The notes: generated from the letters alone by a model not told the origin. A DNA stretch of 64,000 nucleotides from Paraburkholderia phenazinium (GCF_900100735.1 NZ_FNCJ01000016.1:1-64000), one strand, 5' to 3'; numbered from the stretch's first letter, positions 16,582 through 26,205 are shown. A program made the numbers and translations.

Positions 16582-17076
16582 TCAGCGGGCAATGAACGTA
16601 TTGCGCACGCGTTGCGATTGCCTGAGATATGGAATGATCAGAACCGCTGTCACAACGGCGATTACGAAGCCATCGCAAGGAATGGCGATGGCGATCGCAA
16701 TCGCGTGGCTCATGTAGTCACCGACCAGCCACGCGATGGTACGCATTGCAACGATGGCAAGCAGCCACGCCTGCAGATGCACCGGAAAGCGCGCCGAGCG
16801 GCGCCACGCGAGCAACAGCAACCAGCCCGCGCCAGCCACGATGAACACGCCGGCCGCCACGTCCATGCCGACCATCGCGATCACGGTGCGATACCAGCCG
16901 TGCGTTTGCGGCCGGACAAATACAGCGAGAAGTTCCCATTCGAGCATCATCTTGAGCGGGTCGTGCAATTCGATGACGGTGGCGAGCACCATTGCCGCGA
17001 GCCCAGCAAGCGCCAGCAGCAGACAGCCGCCGAAGCCATTCGGTTGCCGTTCCGTTGTGTGTCCAAGCCTGTTCAT
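16582..17076 (-). CDS. DUF2569-like integral membrane protein
   Basis: 164 residues with four hydrophobic segments, starting after an NGFGGCLLLALAGLAAM stretch that resembles the GxGGWL motif of DUF2569 proteins. Function unknown. I chose ATG 17076; a GTG at 17115 would add 13 residues and neither has a good ribosome binding site. Located upstream of the YejA-like gene on the same strand, about 90 bp away, with no obvious functional link. Confidence 0.6.
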   Translation of the reverse strand: MNRLGHTTERQPNGFGGCLLLALAGLAAMVLATVIELHDPLKMMLEWELLAVFVRPQTHGWYRTVIAMVGMDVAAGVFIVAGAGWLLLLAWRRSARFPVHLQAWLLAIVAMRTIAWLVGDYMSHAIAIAIAIPCDGFVIAVVTAVLIIPYLRQSQRVRNTFIAR

Positions 17077-17312
17077 GTTGTGCCGTGCCGCGCCGAAAAT
17101 TGCCAATAGCCCCACACGGGGCCGGGCGATTGTACGGACGGAAAGCGAACGACCATCTCATTTTCACGGGGTGCGCACGGCTCGGAAGGTTCGGGGAAGT
17201 CCGCGAGCTTCACCCCCGAAAGGACAGCGCGTCAGCACGATCCGCCCCGCTCCGGTATGATCGGCTCGCCTGGAGATCGTCCATCCTGGTAGCCCATCAA
17301 ACGCCCCCGCTT

Positions 17313-18518
17313 ATGTCCACTTCCGATTCCGCCGCACCCGTCACCACTGACCGCTCGCTGCGGGCGCTGCTGCTTCTGCTCGCCGTCATCGCGGGCGTCT
17401 CCGTCGCGAACATCTATTACAACCAGCCGCTGCTCGACAATTTGCGCGAGTCGTTCCCGAAGAGCGCGTCGTGGGTCGGCGCCGTGCCGGCCGTGACACA
17501 GTTGGGCTACGCCGCCGGCATGCTATTTCTGGCGCCGCTCGGCGACCGCTTCGACCGGCGCTTGCTGATTCTTCTGCAGATCGCCGGCATCTGTGTGGCG
17601 CTGGTGATCGCCGCGAGCGCGCCGAGTCTCACCGTGCTGATCGGCGCCAGCCTCGCGATCGGCGTGCTCGCCACTATCGCGCAGCAGGCCGTGCCGTTCG
17701 CCGCCGAACTCGCGCCGCCCTCGGGCCGTGGTCATGCGGTCGGCACGGTAATGAGCGGGTTGTTGCTGGGGATCTTGCTGGCGCGAACCGCGGCGGGCTT
17801 TATCGCCGAGTATTTCGGCTGGCGCGCGGTGTTCGGCGCCTCCGTGGTGGCGCTGCTGGTGCTGGCCGTCGTCATCTGGCTGCGCCTGCCGAAAAGCCGG
17901 CCCACCTCGACGCTGCCCTACGGCAAGCTGATGGTGTCGATGTGGCATCTGATCGTCGAACACCCGGGCTTGCGCGAAGCTTCGCTTACCGGTGCGTGCA
18001 TGTTCGCGGCCTTCAGCATCTTCTGGTCGGTGCTGGCGCTGCTGCTGGCAGGCGCGCCGTTCCATCTCGGACCGCAGGCCGCGGGGCTGTTCGGCATTGT
18101 CGGCGCGGCCGGAGCGCTCGCCGCACCGCTGGCCGGCAAGTTCTCGGACCGGCGCGGGCCGCGCACGATCATTTCGCTGTCGATCGGGCTGGTGGCCGTG
18201 TCGTTCGTGGTGTTCGGCCTGTCCGGCGCGAGCATCGCCGGGCTGGTAGTGGGCGTGATCATCCTCGATGTGGGCGTGCAGGCCGCGCAGATTTCCAACC
18301 AGTCGCGCATCTACGCGCTTTCGCCGGATGCCCGCAGCCGGGTGAATACGGTCTACATGGTGGCGTATTTCATCGGCGGCGCGGCGGGTTCGGCGGTGGG
18401 CGCCGTGGTCTGGTCGTCGTTCGGATGGATTGGCGTGAGCATCGCCGGTCTGGCGTTCGCCGGGCTCGGGGCGTGGAATCATGCGCGCCGGCCAGCACGG
18501 CCGGTGGCGGCTTCCTGA
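17313..18518 (+). CDS. MFS transporter
   Basis: 401 residues with twelve predicted membrane helices. The conserved loop 2-3 motif appears as GDRFDRR (about 77-83) and the repeated half carries GKFSDRRGPR. The opening SVANIYYNQPLLDNL is typical of the MFS subgroup called YdcO/sugar-like or chloramphenicol-exporter-like in proteobacteria. Substrate unknown; drug or metabolite export is likely. No terminator is evident downstream, and the next gene converges. Confidence 0.85.
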   Translation: MSTSDSAAPVTTDRSLRALLLLLAVIAGVSVANIYYNQPLLDNLRESFPKSASWVGAVPAVTQLGYAAGMLFLAPLGDRFDRRLLILLQIAGICVALVIAASAPSLTVLIGASLAIGVLATIAQQAVPFAAELAPPSGRGHAVGTVMSGLLLGILLARTAAGFIAEYFGWRAVFGASVVALLVLAVVIWLRLPKSRPTSTLPYGKLMVSMWHLIVEHPGLREASLTGACMFAAFSIFWSVLALLLAGAPFHLGPQAAGLFGIVGAAGALAAPLAGKFSDRRGPRTIISLSIGLVAVSFVVFGLSGASIAGLVVGVIILDVGVQAAQISNQSRIYALSPDARSRVNTVYMVAYFIGGAAGSAVGAVVWSSFGWIGVSIAGLAFAGLGAWNHARRPARPVAAS

Positions 18519-18565
18519 GCGCTGAGCCTGATCAACGCATCGGCGCGTAAGCAATGCCGGCCGCG

Positions 18566-19006
18566 TCAGGCGCCCGGCTGCTCTCCCTGGCTGCGCGTCT
18601 GCGCATAATCATGCAGCGCATCGATCACGCGATCGAACTCAAAGGATTTGTCGTAGAAATGGCGCACGCCGTATTGCAGGCAGCGCTCGCGGTAAGCCGG
18701 CAGCGCATGATTGGTCAGGACCGCCGCAAAGGTCCGCTCGATCAGACCCTCGCGCTGCAGGTAGGCCAGCACCGGCACCCCTGAGCCGTGCTTGAGTTGC
18801 AGGTCGATGATCACCGCGTCGAAGCTCTCGCCGTTCAACAGCGCGATCGCCTCGTCCGACGTATCCGCATAGGCCACGACATGTAGCACCCCGGACGCGT
18901 CGATCGCTTCGACAAGACTGCGGCGGATCAACGCCGAATCCTCGATCAGCAGCACCCGCAAAGGCGGCTGGCCGGCGTTGGGGGAAGTGGTCGAATCGCT
19001 GCTCAT
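18566..19006 (-). CDS. Stand-alone response-regulator receiver protein
   Basis: 146 residues forming just one REC domain: acidic pocket ED at 22-23, phosphorylatable Asp68 in AVIIDLQ, Thr98 of the switch and Lys120 (FYDKS). There is no output domain, so it may pass phosphate on or act by protein contact. It lies 27 bp downstream of the NarL-type regulator on the same strand, so the two are probably co-transcribed and served by the histidine kinase encoded nearby. Confidence 0.85.
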   Translation of the reverse strand: MSSDSTTSPNAGQPPLRVLLIEDSALIRRSLVEAIDASGVLHVVAYADTSDEAIALLNGESFDAVIIDLQLKHGSGVPVLAYLQREGLIERTFAAVLTNHALPAYRERCLQYGVRHFYDKSFEFDRVIDALHDYAQTRSQGEQPGA

Positions 19007-19033
19007 TGCTATGGGTCCGCACGGGGCTCCGCA

Positions 19034-19666
19034 TCACTCGATCAGGCCGTTCTTGATCGCGTAGTAAGTCAGGTCGGCGTTGTTGGTCAGACGCATTTTC
19101 TCCAGCACCCGCGCCCGGTAGGTGCTCACCGTCTTCACCGATAAATGCAGCTCTTCTGCAATGTCGGTCGGAATCTGCCCGGCGGCAAGCTTGCAGAAGA
19201 TCTGGAATTCCCGCTCCGACAGCGCCTCATGGGGGCGGCCGGCCGCCGGCTTGTCGAGATTGTCGGCGAGCGTGTCGGCCACCGCCTCCGACAAATAGCG
19301 ATGCCCGCGCGCCACCGCACGGATCGCCCGCACGATTTCGTCGGGCTCGCAATCCTTGTTCAGGTAGCCGTTCGCGCCCGCGCGCAGCAGATTGATGGCG
19401 TACTGGCTCTCGGGATAGCCGGAGAGGATCAGCACGCCCTGCTCCGGGCGCACCTGCTTGATGATCCGCAAGGTGTCGATACCGTTCTTGTCGGGCATGG
19501 CGATATCGAGCAGTACGACGTCGAAGGCCTGCTCGCGCACGAGGCTGATGGTTTCGTCGCCGGTCGCGGCTTCCGCAGCCACGAACATATCCGGCTCGTC
19601 GGCGACGAACTGTCTGAAACCGCCCCGGACGATCGCGTGATCGTCGGCTATCAACACTCGAATCAT
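19034..19666 (-). CDS. NarL/FixJ-type response regulator
   Basis: 210 residues: REC domain (DDH at 8-10, Asp54 in VVLLDIAMPD, Lys of NGYLNKD) and a C-terminal LuxR-type helix-turn-helix (LSEREFQIFCKLAAGQ, VKTVSTYRARVLEKM). Start at 19666 has AGGAAG upstream; the longer frame overlaps the ferritin-like gene. It is the likely DNA-binding partner of the HisKA_3 kinase at 20889, a pairing known for NarX/NarL and UhpB/UhpA types. Targets may include the neighbouring stress genes. Confidence 0.9.
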   Translation of the reverse strand: MIRVLIADDHAIVRGGFRQFVADEPDMFVAAEAATGDETISLVREQAFDVVLLDIAMPDKNGIDTLRIIKQVRPEQGVLILSGYPESQYAINLLRAGANGYLNKDCEPDEIVRAIRAVARGHRYLSEAVADTLADNLDKPAAGRPHEALSEREFQIFCKLAAGQIPTDIAEELHLSVKTVSTYRARVLEKMRLTNNADLTYYAIKNGLIE

Positions 19667-19769
19667 CGGCTTCCTGTCAGTGCGGTGGAGAAACGCTGCA
19701 CAGTCCACATTGTAATGACGTCCCGCCTCAAGCGAGGCGAAACGTCCGGGCAGGCCCTGCGCCCCTCGC

Positions 19770-20333
19770 TCACTCGCGGCCCTCGAGCAGGTCGGCCATG
19801 TCGTCGGCATGCTCTTCCTCGACGGCGAGGACTTCCTCGAAGATCCGGCGCGTGGTCACGTCGTTATCGCCGAGGTAGCGAATGATCTCGCGATAGGTGT
19901 CGATAGCGATCCGCTCGGCCACCAGGTTCTCGCGAATCATGTCGGTCAGGTTGGCGCCTTCCTTGTACTCGGAGTGTGAACGCGTCTGCAGACTCTCGGG
20001 GGCAAAGTCCGGCTCGCCGCCCAGTTGCACGATGCGCTCGGCAAACCTGTCGGCATGCTCCTGCTCCTCGCTGGCGTGCTCGGCGAATTCGGCCGCGACC
20101 GCTTCCGAGTTGATGCCCTTGGCCATGAAATGATGCCGTTTATAGCGCAGCGTGCAGACGATTTCGGTGGCGAGCGCGTCGTTCAGCAGCTTGAGCACGC
20201 TCTGGCGGTCGGCGCCGTAGGTCTGCGTCACCGGCCCATCGGACATATGCTTGCGGGCCTGTTCGCGGATTTTCTGCAGATCCATCACGAACGGATCGTG
20301 GGACTGGGTTGAGGTACTGGAAGACTTCGACAT
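19770..20333 (-). CDS. Ferritin-like (bacterioferritin/Dps-type) protein
   Basis: 187 residues forming a four-helix ferritin-like bundle. Metal-site residues are seen in ALATEIVCTLRYKRHH, HASEEQEHADRFAERI and EVLAVEEEHADDMADLL, the two ExxH motifs of a diiron centre. The start at 20333 has AAGGAGA. Such proteins oxidise and store iron or protect DNA under stress. It lies upstream of the two response regulators on the same strand and downstream of a DUF1328 gene; all may respond to envelope or oxidative stress. Confidence 0.85.
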   Translation of the reverse strand: MSKSSSTSTQSHDPFVMDLQKIREQARKHMSDGPVTQTYGADRQSVLKLLNDALATEIVCTLRYKRHHFMAKGINSEAVAAEFAEHASEEQEHADRFAERIVQLGGEPDFAPESLQTRSHSEYKEGANLTDMIRENLVAERIAIDTYREIIRYLGDNDVTTRRIFEEVLAVEEEHADDMADLLEGRE

Positions 20334-20419
20334 TGAGCTTCTCCTTGATCCGGTATGGGGGAACTGCACATCCCGCACGAAACGCGCCTGATGCGCCGGG
20401 GTTGGAAGCCGTGCCGCGA

Positions 20420-20581
20420 CTACGTCCGGATTACGCCGAGCAGCAGCGTGACGACGAACACGACCAGAAAAATGTAGAACAGGATCTTGGCGATCTCGGC
20501 CGCGCCTGCCGCGATGCCGGTAAAGCCGAACACGGCGGCAATGATGGCGATGACGAAGAATACGACTGCGTAGTGAAGCAT
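20420..20581 (-). CDS. DUF1328 (YtjA-like) small membrane protein
   Basis: A 53-residue protein, MLHYAVVFFVIAIIAAVFGF and onward, ending LLLGVIRT. Two membrane helices separated by a Gly/Ala-rich turn (GIAAGAAEIAKI) are the DUF1328 pattern. The ATG at 20581 has a strong AAGGAG ribosome binding site. Proteins of this family are often induced in stationary phase or stress; the mechanism is not known. Precedes the ferritin-like gene by about 90 bp. Confidence 0.9.
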   Translation of the reverse strand: MLHYAVVFFVIAIIAAVFGFTGIAAGAAEIAKILFYIFLVVFVVTLLLGVIRT

Positions 20582-20888
20582 GGCGGCTCTCCTTCCTGAA
20601 GTGGCTGTTGTTGTTTCAGCATGATGGATTGCTCCTGAAACGCGGAGCGAAGTGACACAGTCATCCTAGTGATCTGGACGGCATACCGCATTCCGACTCA
20701 CGCCGTTTTTCGTGTGAGAATCCGCCGACATTGCATTACAGGGGCTTTACGGGAGCGGGGCATGCGCCGTGCTGCGGGCCGGGTAACCCCACCCGCAATG
20801 CGCGCTGCTTCGGCAGTCAGACAGACAGGACAGCTGCCCCACCCGGCGCTGCGACCGCTACACTGGTGCCTCGGGAAAGGAGCGAGGC
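20582..20888. other. Divergent intergenic region between DUF1328 gene and sensor kinase
   Basis: No coding sequence that I trust. It must hold the promoters of the leftward stress genes and of the rightward kinase. No repeat or terminator seen. Confidence 0.5.
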
Positions 20889-22361
20889 GTGCAAAAGGTG
20901 AAAATGGTGCGAATGGTGCAAAAGGTCCAAAACCTCGCCGCGGCGACGAGACTCAACGACTGGATGCGCAACCGCAGCTGGGCGATAGCGATGACGGTCG
21001 CGATCGTCATCACGGTGGGCGGCCTCGTGATTCTCGAGACCGCTCGCGAGCGCATCGCCGCCGAATACGAGAGCGCACTCGAAGCACGCGACGTCAGCGT
21101 GCAACTGAGCACGCTCGAAAGCCAGCTTGCGCGGCTAGGCGCCTACCAGAGCGGCTTTCTTCTGACGAAGCAGGCCGCCAGCGCGCAGGCCTATTGCACG
21201 ACGGCGGCGCGCCTGCGGCAGACCGCCCAGCAACTGAACCTCTACTACCACCGTCGCGAAGCGGGCAGCGCGGGAACCGCGAGCTTCACCGAGATCGCGG
21301 CGCAGATCGACGCGCGCATTGGCGCCGGCGCCGCTGCAATGCAGCAGGCCGCGCCGCAACCGCTCGGACTCGCCGCCTGCGGCACCGCCAGCGACGCGGG
21401 TCTGGTGGACACGGCACTGGTCGACAGCACGCTTTCGCTGCTGCGCGACAACGAGGCGCGGCGCGCCCAGCATGCGCTCGACGCGAGCCGCGCCGATCAG
21501 CGCGTTTCAACCTTCGTGGCGGCTGGGCTGTCGGCGTTGAATATCGTCTTGTTCATCCTGCTGTTTCGCAACCTCGGCATCCAGATCGACCGCCAGGCGC
21601 GCGTGCAGCGGCAACTGATCACCCAGCAGGAAGAACTCGACCAGCTCGTCAACGAGCGCACCCGCCAGCTCGAAGCGCTGGGCTGGCATTTGCAGGCCGT
21701 CAGCGAAAACGAAAAGACGCAACTCGCGCGCGAGCTACACGACGAACTGGGCGCCATTCTCACGGCGAGCAAGATGGATGTCGCCTGGGCCAACCGCAAG
21801 CTGAAGGACAGCGAGCCGGCGATCTCCGAGAAGCTCACCCGGGCGCTTGCCAACCTCGATCAGGGCATTGCGCTCAAGCGCCGCATCATCGAAGACATGC
21901 GGCCCACCGTGCTGGCGAATTTCGGTCTGGTCACTGCGCTGCGCACGCTTGCCGACGAAGCGGCGCAACGCAACAACTGGGTGCTCGACCTGCAACTGCC
22001 CGCGGACGACATCCAGCTCGACGAGCAGACCGAGATCGCGCTGTTCCGGGTCGCGCAGGAGTCGCTGACCAATGCGGCGAAGTACGCCCGCGCGTCGCAA
22101 GTCTCGATCGGTCTGCAGGTAGAGGATGCGCAGGTCGCGCTGTCGATTGCCGATAACGGTGTGGGCATCATGCCCGCCGATCTGAAGCGCACTCACACGC
22201 ATGGTTTGCTCGGCATGCGCCAGCGTGTGGCGGCGCACGGCGGCCACTTCGATATCCGCCGTGGCGTGCCGAACGGTACCGATATTCACGTGGTGATGCC
22301 CTGCGTCCGCGCGAGCGTGCCCGAGGCGCCGCCGGCCGGCACTTCGCCAGGCTCCGTCTAG
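20889..22361 (+). CDS. Sensor histidine kinase (HisKA_3, NarX-like)
   Basis: 490 residues. Membrane helices at about 31-50 and 207-228 flank a helical periplasmic sensor of about 155 residues (CHASE3-like: QLSTLESQLARLGAYQSGFLL). Then a coiled linker, the HisKA_3 dimerisation helix with His284 (RELHDELGAILTASKMD) and a HATPase_c domain (N box QESLTNAAKYARA, G box DNGVGIMP, GLLGMRQRV). Probably phosphorylates the NarL-type regulator encoded on the other side. The start codon context is a short tandem of AAGGT/ATGGTGC repeats, so the exact start could be Met1, Met6 or Met9. Confidence 0.9.
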   Translation: MQKVKMVRMVQKVQNLAAATRLNDWMRNRSWAIAMTVAIVITVGGLVILETARERIAAEYESALEARDVSVQLSTLESQLARLGAYQSGFLLTKQAASAQAYCTTAARLRQTAQQLNLYYHRREAGSAGTASFTEIAAQIDARIGAGAAAMQQAAPQPLGLAACGTASDAGLVDTALVDSTLSLLRDNEARRAQHALDASRADQRVSTFVAAGLSALNIVLFILLFRNLGIQIDRQARVQRQLITQQEELDQLVNERTRQLEALGWHLQAVSENEKTQLARELHDELGAILTASKMDVAWANRKLKDSEPAISEKLTRALANLDQGIALKRRIIEDMRPTVLANFGLVTALRTLADEAAQRNNWVLDLQLPADDIQLDEQTEIALFRVAQESLTNAAKYARASQVSIGLQVEDAQVALSIADNGVGIMPADLKRTHTHGLLGMRQRVAAHGGHFDIRRGVPNGTDIHVVMPCVRASVPEAPPAGTSPGSV

Positions 22362-22575
22362 CCCTGTCACGCAGAACCGCGCATGTAGGACTGCTCCGAC
22401 ACAAACAACGGAGCACACCTACAAGAAAATCGCGGGCGCGCTGACAGCGTCGCGACCGCTCATTTTTTAAGATGCAATCAGACCGGATCGGCTGGCGTGA
22501 TGCCCGGTCGGACGCCAGGGAGGGTGCCGAAGTGGCGGCGCGTCCATCAATGCATTCTTCAAAAGGAGAACACTC

Positions 22576-22710
22576 ATGACTCGACTCATCGCTTTGCTTC
22601 TCATTGCGGGGACTGCGGCACTCGCCGGCTGCAATACCATGGCAGGCGCCGGTCAGGACATTTCGAACGGCGGTCACGACCTGTCGAACGCTGCGGAACA
22701 AGCCAAGTAA
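22576..22710 (+). CDS. Entericidin-type small lipoprotein
   Basis: 44 residues: signal MTRLIALLLIAGTAALAGC with lipobox (Cys19), then NTMAGAGQDISNGGHDLSNA, the entericidin A/B pattern. Has a consensus AAGGAG ribosome binding site and a strong terminator 62 bp downstream, so it is a short, probably abundant transcript. Entericidins are envelope lipoproteins linked to stationary-phase stress and osmotic lysis in enterobacteria; in Burkholderiaceae they are commonly stress-induced. Confidence 0.9.
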   Translation: MTRLIALLLIAGTAALAGCNTMAGAGQDISNGGHDLSNAAEQAK

Positions 22711-22771
22711 CACGGCTTGACGGCGCCCGAACGGCGCCGTCGGCATCGATTCAATCTCAGCTGCAAATCGG

Positions 22772-22803
22772 GCCCGGTGCGTTCGTGCGTCGGGCTCTTT
22801 TTT
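22772..22803 (+). terminator. Terminator after entericidin gene
   Basis: A 10-bp stem with TTCG loop (GCCCGGTGCG / TGCGTCGGGC, with G-T pairs) followed by CTTTTTTT. An upstream GGCGCC inverted repeat at about 22731-22748 may strengthen it. Confidence 0.8.
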
Positions 22804-22950
22804 ATGCGTGCTGCGCTGCTTCGGCCTCGTCAAAAAACAAAGCGGCGATCCACCCGTGATGGACCGCCGCCCCGCCCCTCCCTCCTATGCCCATTGTCGT
22901 CCCAGCGTATTGGACACTTATCGAGCCCTTTTCGAGCCTTGCTTGAGCGC

Positions 22951-23742
22951 CTATTGCCCCGTCAGCGAGTTGGTCAACTCCAGCGCCGGCTGGCTGGTGT
23001 TGCCGCCCTGCGCCACCAGCAAGTGAATCTGACCCGGCAGCAACTGGCTCAACGTGCCGGCGATCGGCACCGTCGTCACCAGCCAGTCGGCATTGTTAGC
23101 AAGACTAAATACCGCCGACTGGAAGATCGGCGTTTTGCTGCCCGCCGCCGTGGCGATCGCGATATAGGTGCCGCCTGACAGATAGAGCGAGTCCTGACCG
23201 CTTGCCGGCACCGCGTTGCTGAACGAGACGCCCGCCATCGTCGGGCTGACCGTGTTGATGTTGGTCCCCGAAGGCACGATATAGAGGTCGAGATTGGTTG
23301 CGTTCGCCGAGGCGTTGAACGCCCGCACCCGCGCGTCGCTCGAGAGCAGGCCCTTGTCGAACGGATCGTCGATCAGCCCGATACCCGGCGAAGTGAGTCC
23401 AGGCAAGGCGATGACGGTGTATTCATGACCGTTGGCGGTATCCGGGAAATTGCCGCTCGCGAGCGCCGTGGTCGTGCCGGTGTTGGCGTAGCCGACATTG
23501 GTCGATCCCGTGCCGATGTTGGTGAAGTTCGTCACGCCCAGATAGTTGACATTGGTTTGTCCTCCAGGCGCCGTCCCGTTGACGAGGAGGTCGTAGGCCG
23601 GAGCGCCAGGAACCGCGTTTTCGAAGTGGATTTCCGGATCAGTGATCCCAAGCGTTTTCGCCGCGTCACTGCCGCTGCCGCCGCACGCCGTCAAGACCGA
23701 CGCAACGCCAATCATGGCCGCCATGGTTCGGATGAGCTTCAT
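22951..23742 (-). CDS. DUF4397 domain lipoprotein
   Basis: 263 residues with a lipoprotein signal (MKLIRTMAAMIGVASVLTAC). Two DUF4397-like repeats are visible: FENAVPGAPAYDLLVNG near the start and RAFNASANATNLDLYIVPSG in the middle, each a beta-sandwich unit that resembles predicted cell-surface proteins. Start at 23742 has AGGTGA. Probably anchored in the outer membrane; function unknown. Next gene diverges. Confidence 0.82.
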   Translation of the reverse strand: MKLIRTMAAMIGVASVLTACGGSGSDAAKTLGITDPEIHFENAVPGAPAYDLLVNGTAPGGQTNVNYLGVTNFTNIGTGSTNVGYANTGTTTALASGNFPDTANGHEYTVIALPGLTSPGIGLIDDPFDKGLLSSDARVRAFNASANATNLDLYIVPSGTNINTVSPTMAGVSFSNAVPASGQDSLYLSGGTYIAIATAAGSKTPIFQSAVFSLANNADWLVTTVPIAGTLSQLLPGQIHLLVAQGGNTSQPALELTNSLTGQ

Positions 23743-24077
23743 ATAATCACCTATATCGATGTCGGGTCTCTGACCCATTAGTTGTATGAGCGCCCCACCC
23801 GCCGGATGCCGTGTTCGTTTTTCATTGGAACGGCTTCTAGCCAGGCGTCACGGGGACGCTCTCTCCTATCCCTGTTGCACATCGGTTCGGTTTCGATGCG
23901 CGTGATACGGACGCTCGCATTCAGCAATCGGTGTGCCGCATATGCCAGATCGTGCCTGGCACCGTCAAGACAGGCTTGATGCCCAACGAGTCAGGCGGAT
24001 TAGAATTTTTCCTCGGAAGTCTGGCCCGGCCGGCAGTGTATCGTTCGGGCGCGTCCCACTTTTACAAGGCCCGTTGC
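23743..24077. other. Divergent intergenic region
   Basis: Promoter region for the lipoprotein (leftward) and the FadH-like gene (rightward). Short open frames here have no ribosome binding site and no family resemblance. No terminator or repeat seen. Confidence 0.5.
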
Positions 24078-26108
24078 ATGCCTTACCGACTCTTACTCTC
24101 CGAACTCGACCTCGGCTTCACGACCCTGCGCAACCGCGTGGTCATGGGTTCGATGCATACGGGCATGGAAGACCGCTTCTGGAATTACCCGAAGCTCGCC
24201 GCGTATTTCCGTGAGCGCGCCAAGGGCGGCGCCGGCCTGATCATCACCGGCGGCATCTCGCCGAACCGGCAAGGCTGGCTGCTGCCGTTCGGCGGCACGC
24301 TCAATTCCGTGTTCGATCTGCGCAATCACCGCCTGGTCACGGATGCGGTACATGCGGAAGGCGGCAAGATCGCGCTGCAGATCCTCCACGCGGGACGCTA
24401 TGGGTACCAACCGTTCGTAGTGTCCGCTTCGGCGCTCAAGTCGCCGATTTCGAAATTCAAGCCGCGTGCGTTGACGCTTGCAGGCATCGCCAGGACGGTG
24501 CGCGACTACGCCCGCTGCGCACGCCTCGCGCAACGCGCCGGCTACGACGGCATCGAAATCATGGGCAGCGAAGGCTATCTGCTCAACCAGTTTCTCTGCC
24601 CACGCACCAACCAGCGTAGCGACGCTTACGGCGGCAGCCTCGAGAACCGCCTGCGGCTTGCGCGCGAGATCGTCGAAAGCGTACGGGCCGTGTGCGGCGC
24701 GCGCTTTATCGTGGTGTACCGGCTCTCGCTGATCGACCTTGTGGAAGGCGGCAATACCTGGGACGAGACCGTGCAGGTCGCGCAAGCGCTGGAGGCGGCC
24801 GGCGTCACGATGTTCAACACCGGGATCGGCTGGCACGAGGCGCGCGTGCCGACCATCGTGACCTCGGTGCCACGTGCGGCCTTTGCACCGCTCAGTGCGC
24901 GCCTGAAGGCGGCCGTCAAGGTGCCGGTGATCGTCTCGAACCGCATCAACACGCCGGAGCTTGCCGAAGACCTGCTCGCCCAGGGCATGGGCGACCTGGT
25001 GTCGCTCGCGCGGCCGATGCTCGCCGATCCGGACTTCGTCGTGAAGACCGCTGAGGGACGCACGCACGAAATCAACACCTGTATCGCCTGCAATCAGGCC
25101 TGTCTCGATCACACGTTCCAGAACCGGCGGGCAAGCTGCCTCGTCAATCCGCGCGCGGGACGCGAGACCGAACTGGTGTACCGGTCGCTCGCGGGCAACC
25201 AGCCGCCGCGTTCGATCGCGGTCGTCGGTGCGGGTCCGGCGGGTTTGTCGGCGGCGACGGTGGCCGCCTCGCGCGGACATCGCGTCACGCTATTCGATGC
25301 AAGCGCAACCATCGGCGGGCAGTTCAATCTCGCCATGCGCGTGCCCGGCAAGGAAGAGTTCAGCGAAACGATCCGCTATTTTCAGAGCCAGTTGCAGCGG
25401 CATGGCGTCGAGGTGCGGCTCGCGACCCGTGTGGATGCGGCGTTGCTCGCCGCCGGCGGCTATGACGAGGTGATCCTCGCCACCGGCATCGTGCCGCGCC
25501 GCCCGGCGATTGCCGGCATCGAGCATGGCAATGTGCTGTCCTACGTCGACGTGCTGCGCGGCGCGCCGGTCGGCCGCAGTGTCGCGGTGATCGGTGCGGG
25601 CGGCATCGGCTTCGACGTCAGCGAGTTTCTGCTGCATCACGCGGGCGAACCGCTGCCGCAACCGCGCGACGCATGGCTAGACGAATGGGGCGTGGACCTG
25701 GCCGTGCGCGAGCGCGGCGGCCTGAAAGCGCCGCGGCCTGCGCAGCCGGTGCGCGACATCTGGCTGCTGCAGCGCAAGGCCGGCAAGCTCGGCGCGGGCC
25801 TCGGCAAGACCTCGGGATGGGTCCATCGGGCCACGCTGGCGCGTAACGGGGTGCGCATGCTCGACGGCGTGTCGTATCTGGAGATCAGCGAGCGCGGCCT
25901 GAAGATCGCGCGTGAAGGCGTCGAGCAGTGGCTGGAAGTGGAGACGATCGTGATCTGCGCTGGGCAGGATTCGTTGCGCGATCTACAACCGGCTGCCCCG
26001 CCCGCCAACGGCCCGCGCTATCACGTGATCGGCGGCGCAGCGCTCGCCAGTGAGCTGGATGCGAAGCGCGCGATTCGCGAAGGCGCGGAACTGGCGGCGC
26101 GGTTGTAG
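24078..26108 (+). CDS. fadH: 2,4-dienoyl-CoA reductase (FadH-like), FMN/FAD/4Fe-4S
   Basis: 676 residues, the size of E. coli FadH. Old-yellow-enzyme TIM barrel (1-330) with ILHAGRYGY (102-110) and QFLCPRTNQRSDAYGGSLENR (171-191); the 4Fe-4S cysteines 335, 338, 342 and 354 are spaced as in FadH. The C-terminal half has FAD-binding GAGPAGL (384-390) and NAD(P)-binding GAGGIGFD. It reduces 2,4-dienoyl-CoA to 3-enoyl-CoA during oxidation of unsaturated fatty acids; related enzymes act on trimethylamine, so context-free assignment is slightly uncertain. The ATG at 24078 matches the family N-terminus. A monocistronic gene. Confidence 0.87.
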   Translation: MPYRLLLSELDLGFTTLRNRVVMGSMHTGMEDRFWNYPKLAAYFRERAKGGAGLIITGGISPNRQGWLLPFGGTLNSVFDLRNHRLVTDAVHAEGGKIALQILHAGRYGYQPFVVSASALKSPISKFKPRALTLAGIARTVRDYARCARLAQRAGYDGIEIMGSEGYLLNQFLCPRTNQRSDAYGGSLENRLRLAREIVESVRAVCGARFIVVYRLSLIDLVEGGNTWDETVQVAQALEAAGVTMFNTGIGWHEARVPTIVTSVPRAAFAPLSARLKAAVKVPVIVSNRINTPELAEDLLAQGMGDLVSLARPMLADPDFVVKTAEGRTHEINTCIACNQACLDHTFQNRRASCLVNPRAGRETELVYRSLAGNQPPRSIAVVGAGPAGLSAATVAASRGHRVTLFDASATIGGQFNLAMRVPGKEEFSETIRYFQSQLQRHGVEVRLATRVDAALLAAGGYDEVILATGIVPRRPAIAGIEHGNVLSYVDVLRGAPVGRSVAVIGAGGIGFDVSEFLLHHAGEPLPQPRDAWLDEWGVDLAVRERGGLKAPRPAQPVRDIWLLQRKAGKLGAGLGKTSGWVHRATLARNGVRMLDGVSYLEISERGLKIAREGVEQWLEVETIVICAGQDSLRDLQPAAPPANGPRYHVIGGAALASELDAKRAIREGAELAARL

Positions 26109-26205
26109 CGAGGGCGCGCGCGGGATAGCCGCGCGCGTGCGGCAACGTACGGCTGCCGTGGGAGCGGCTCATCAGCAGCGGGCTGTCACACCCCTGGTGC
26201 GCCGC

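Noticed and set aside
26113..26140. GC hairpin between fadH and the EamA gene
   Set aside because: Simple CG repeats with no T-run; not convincing as a terminator.
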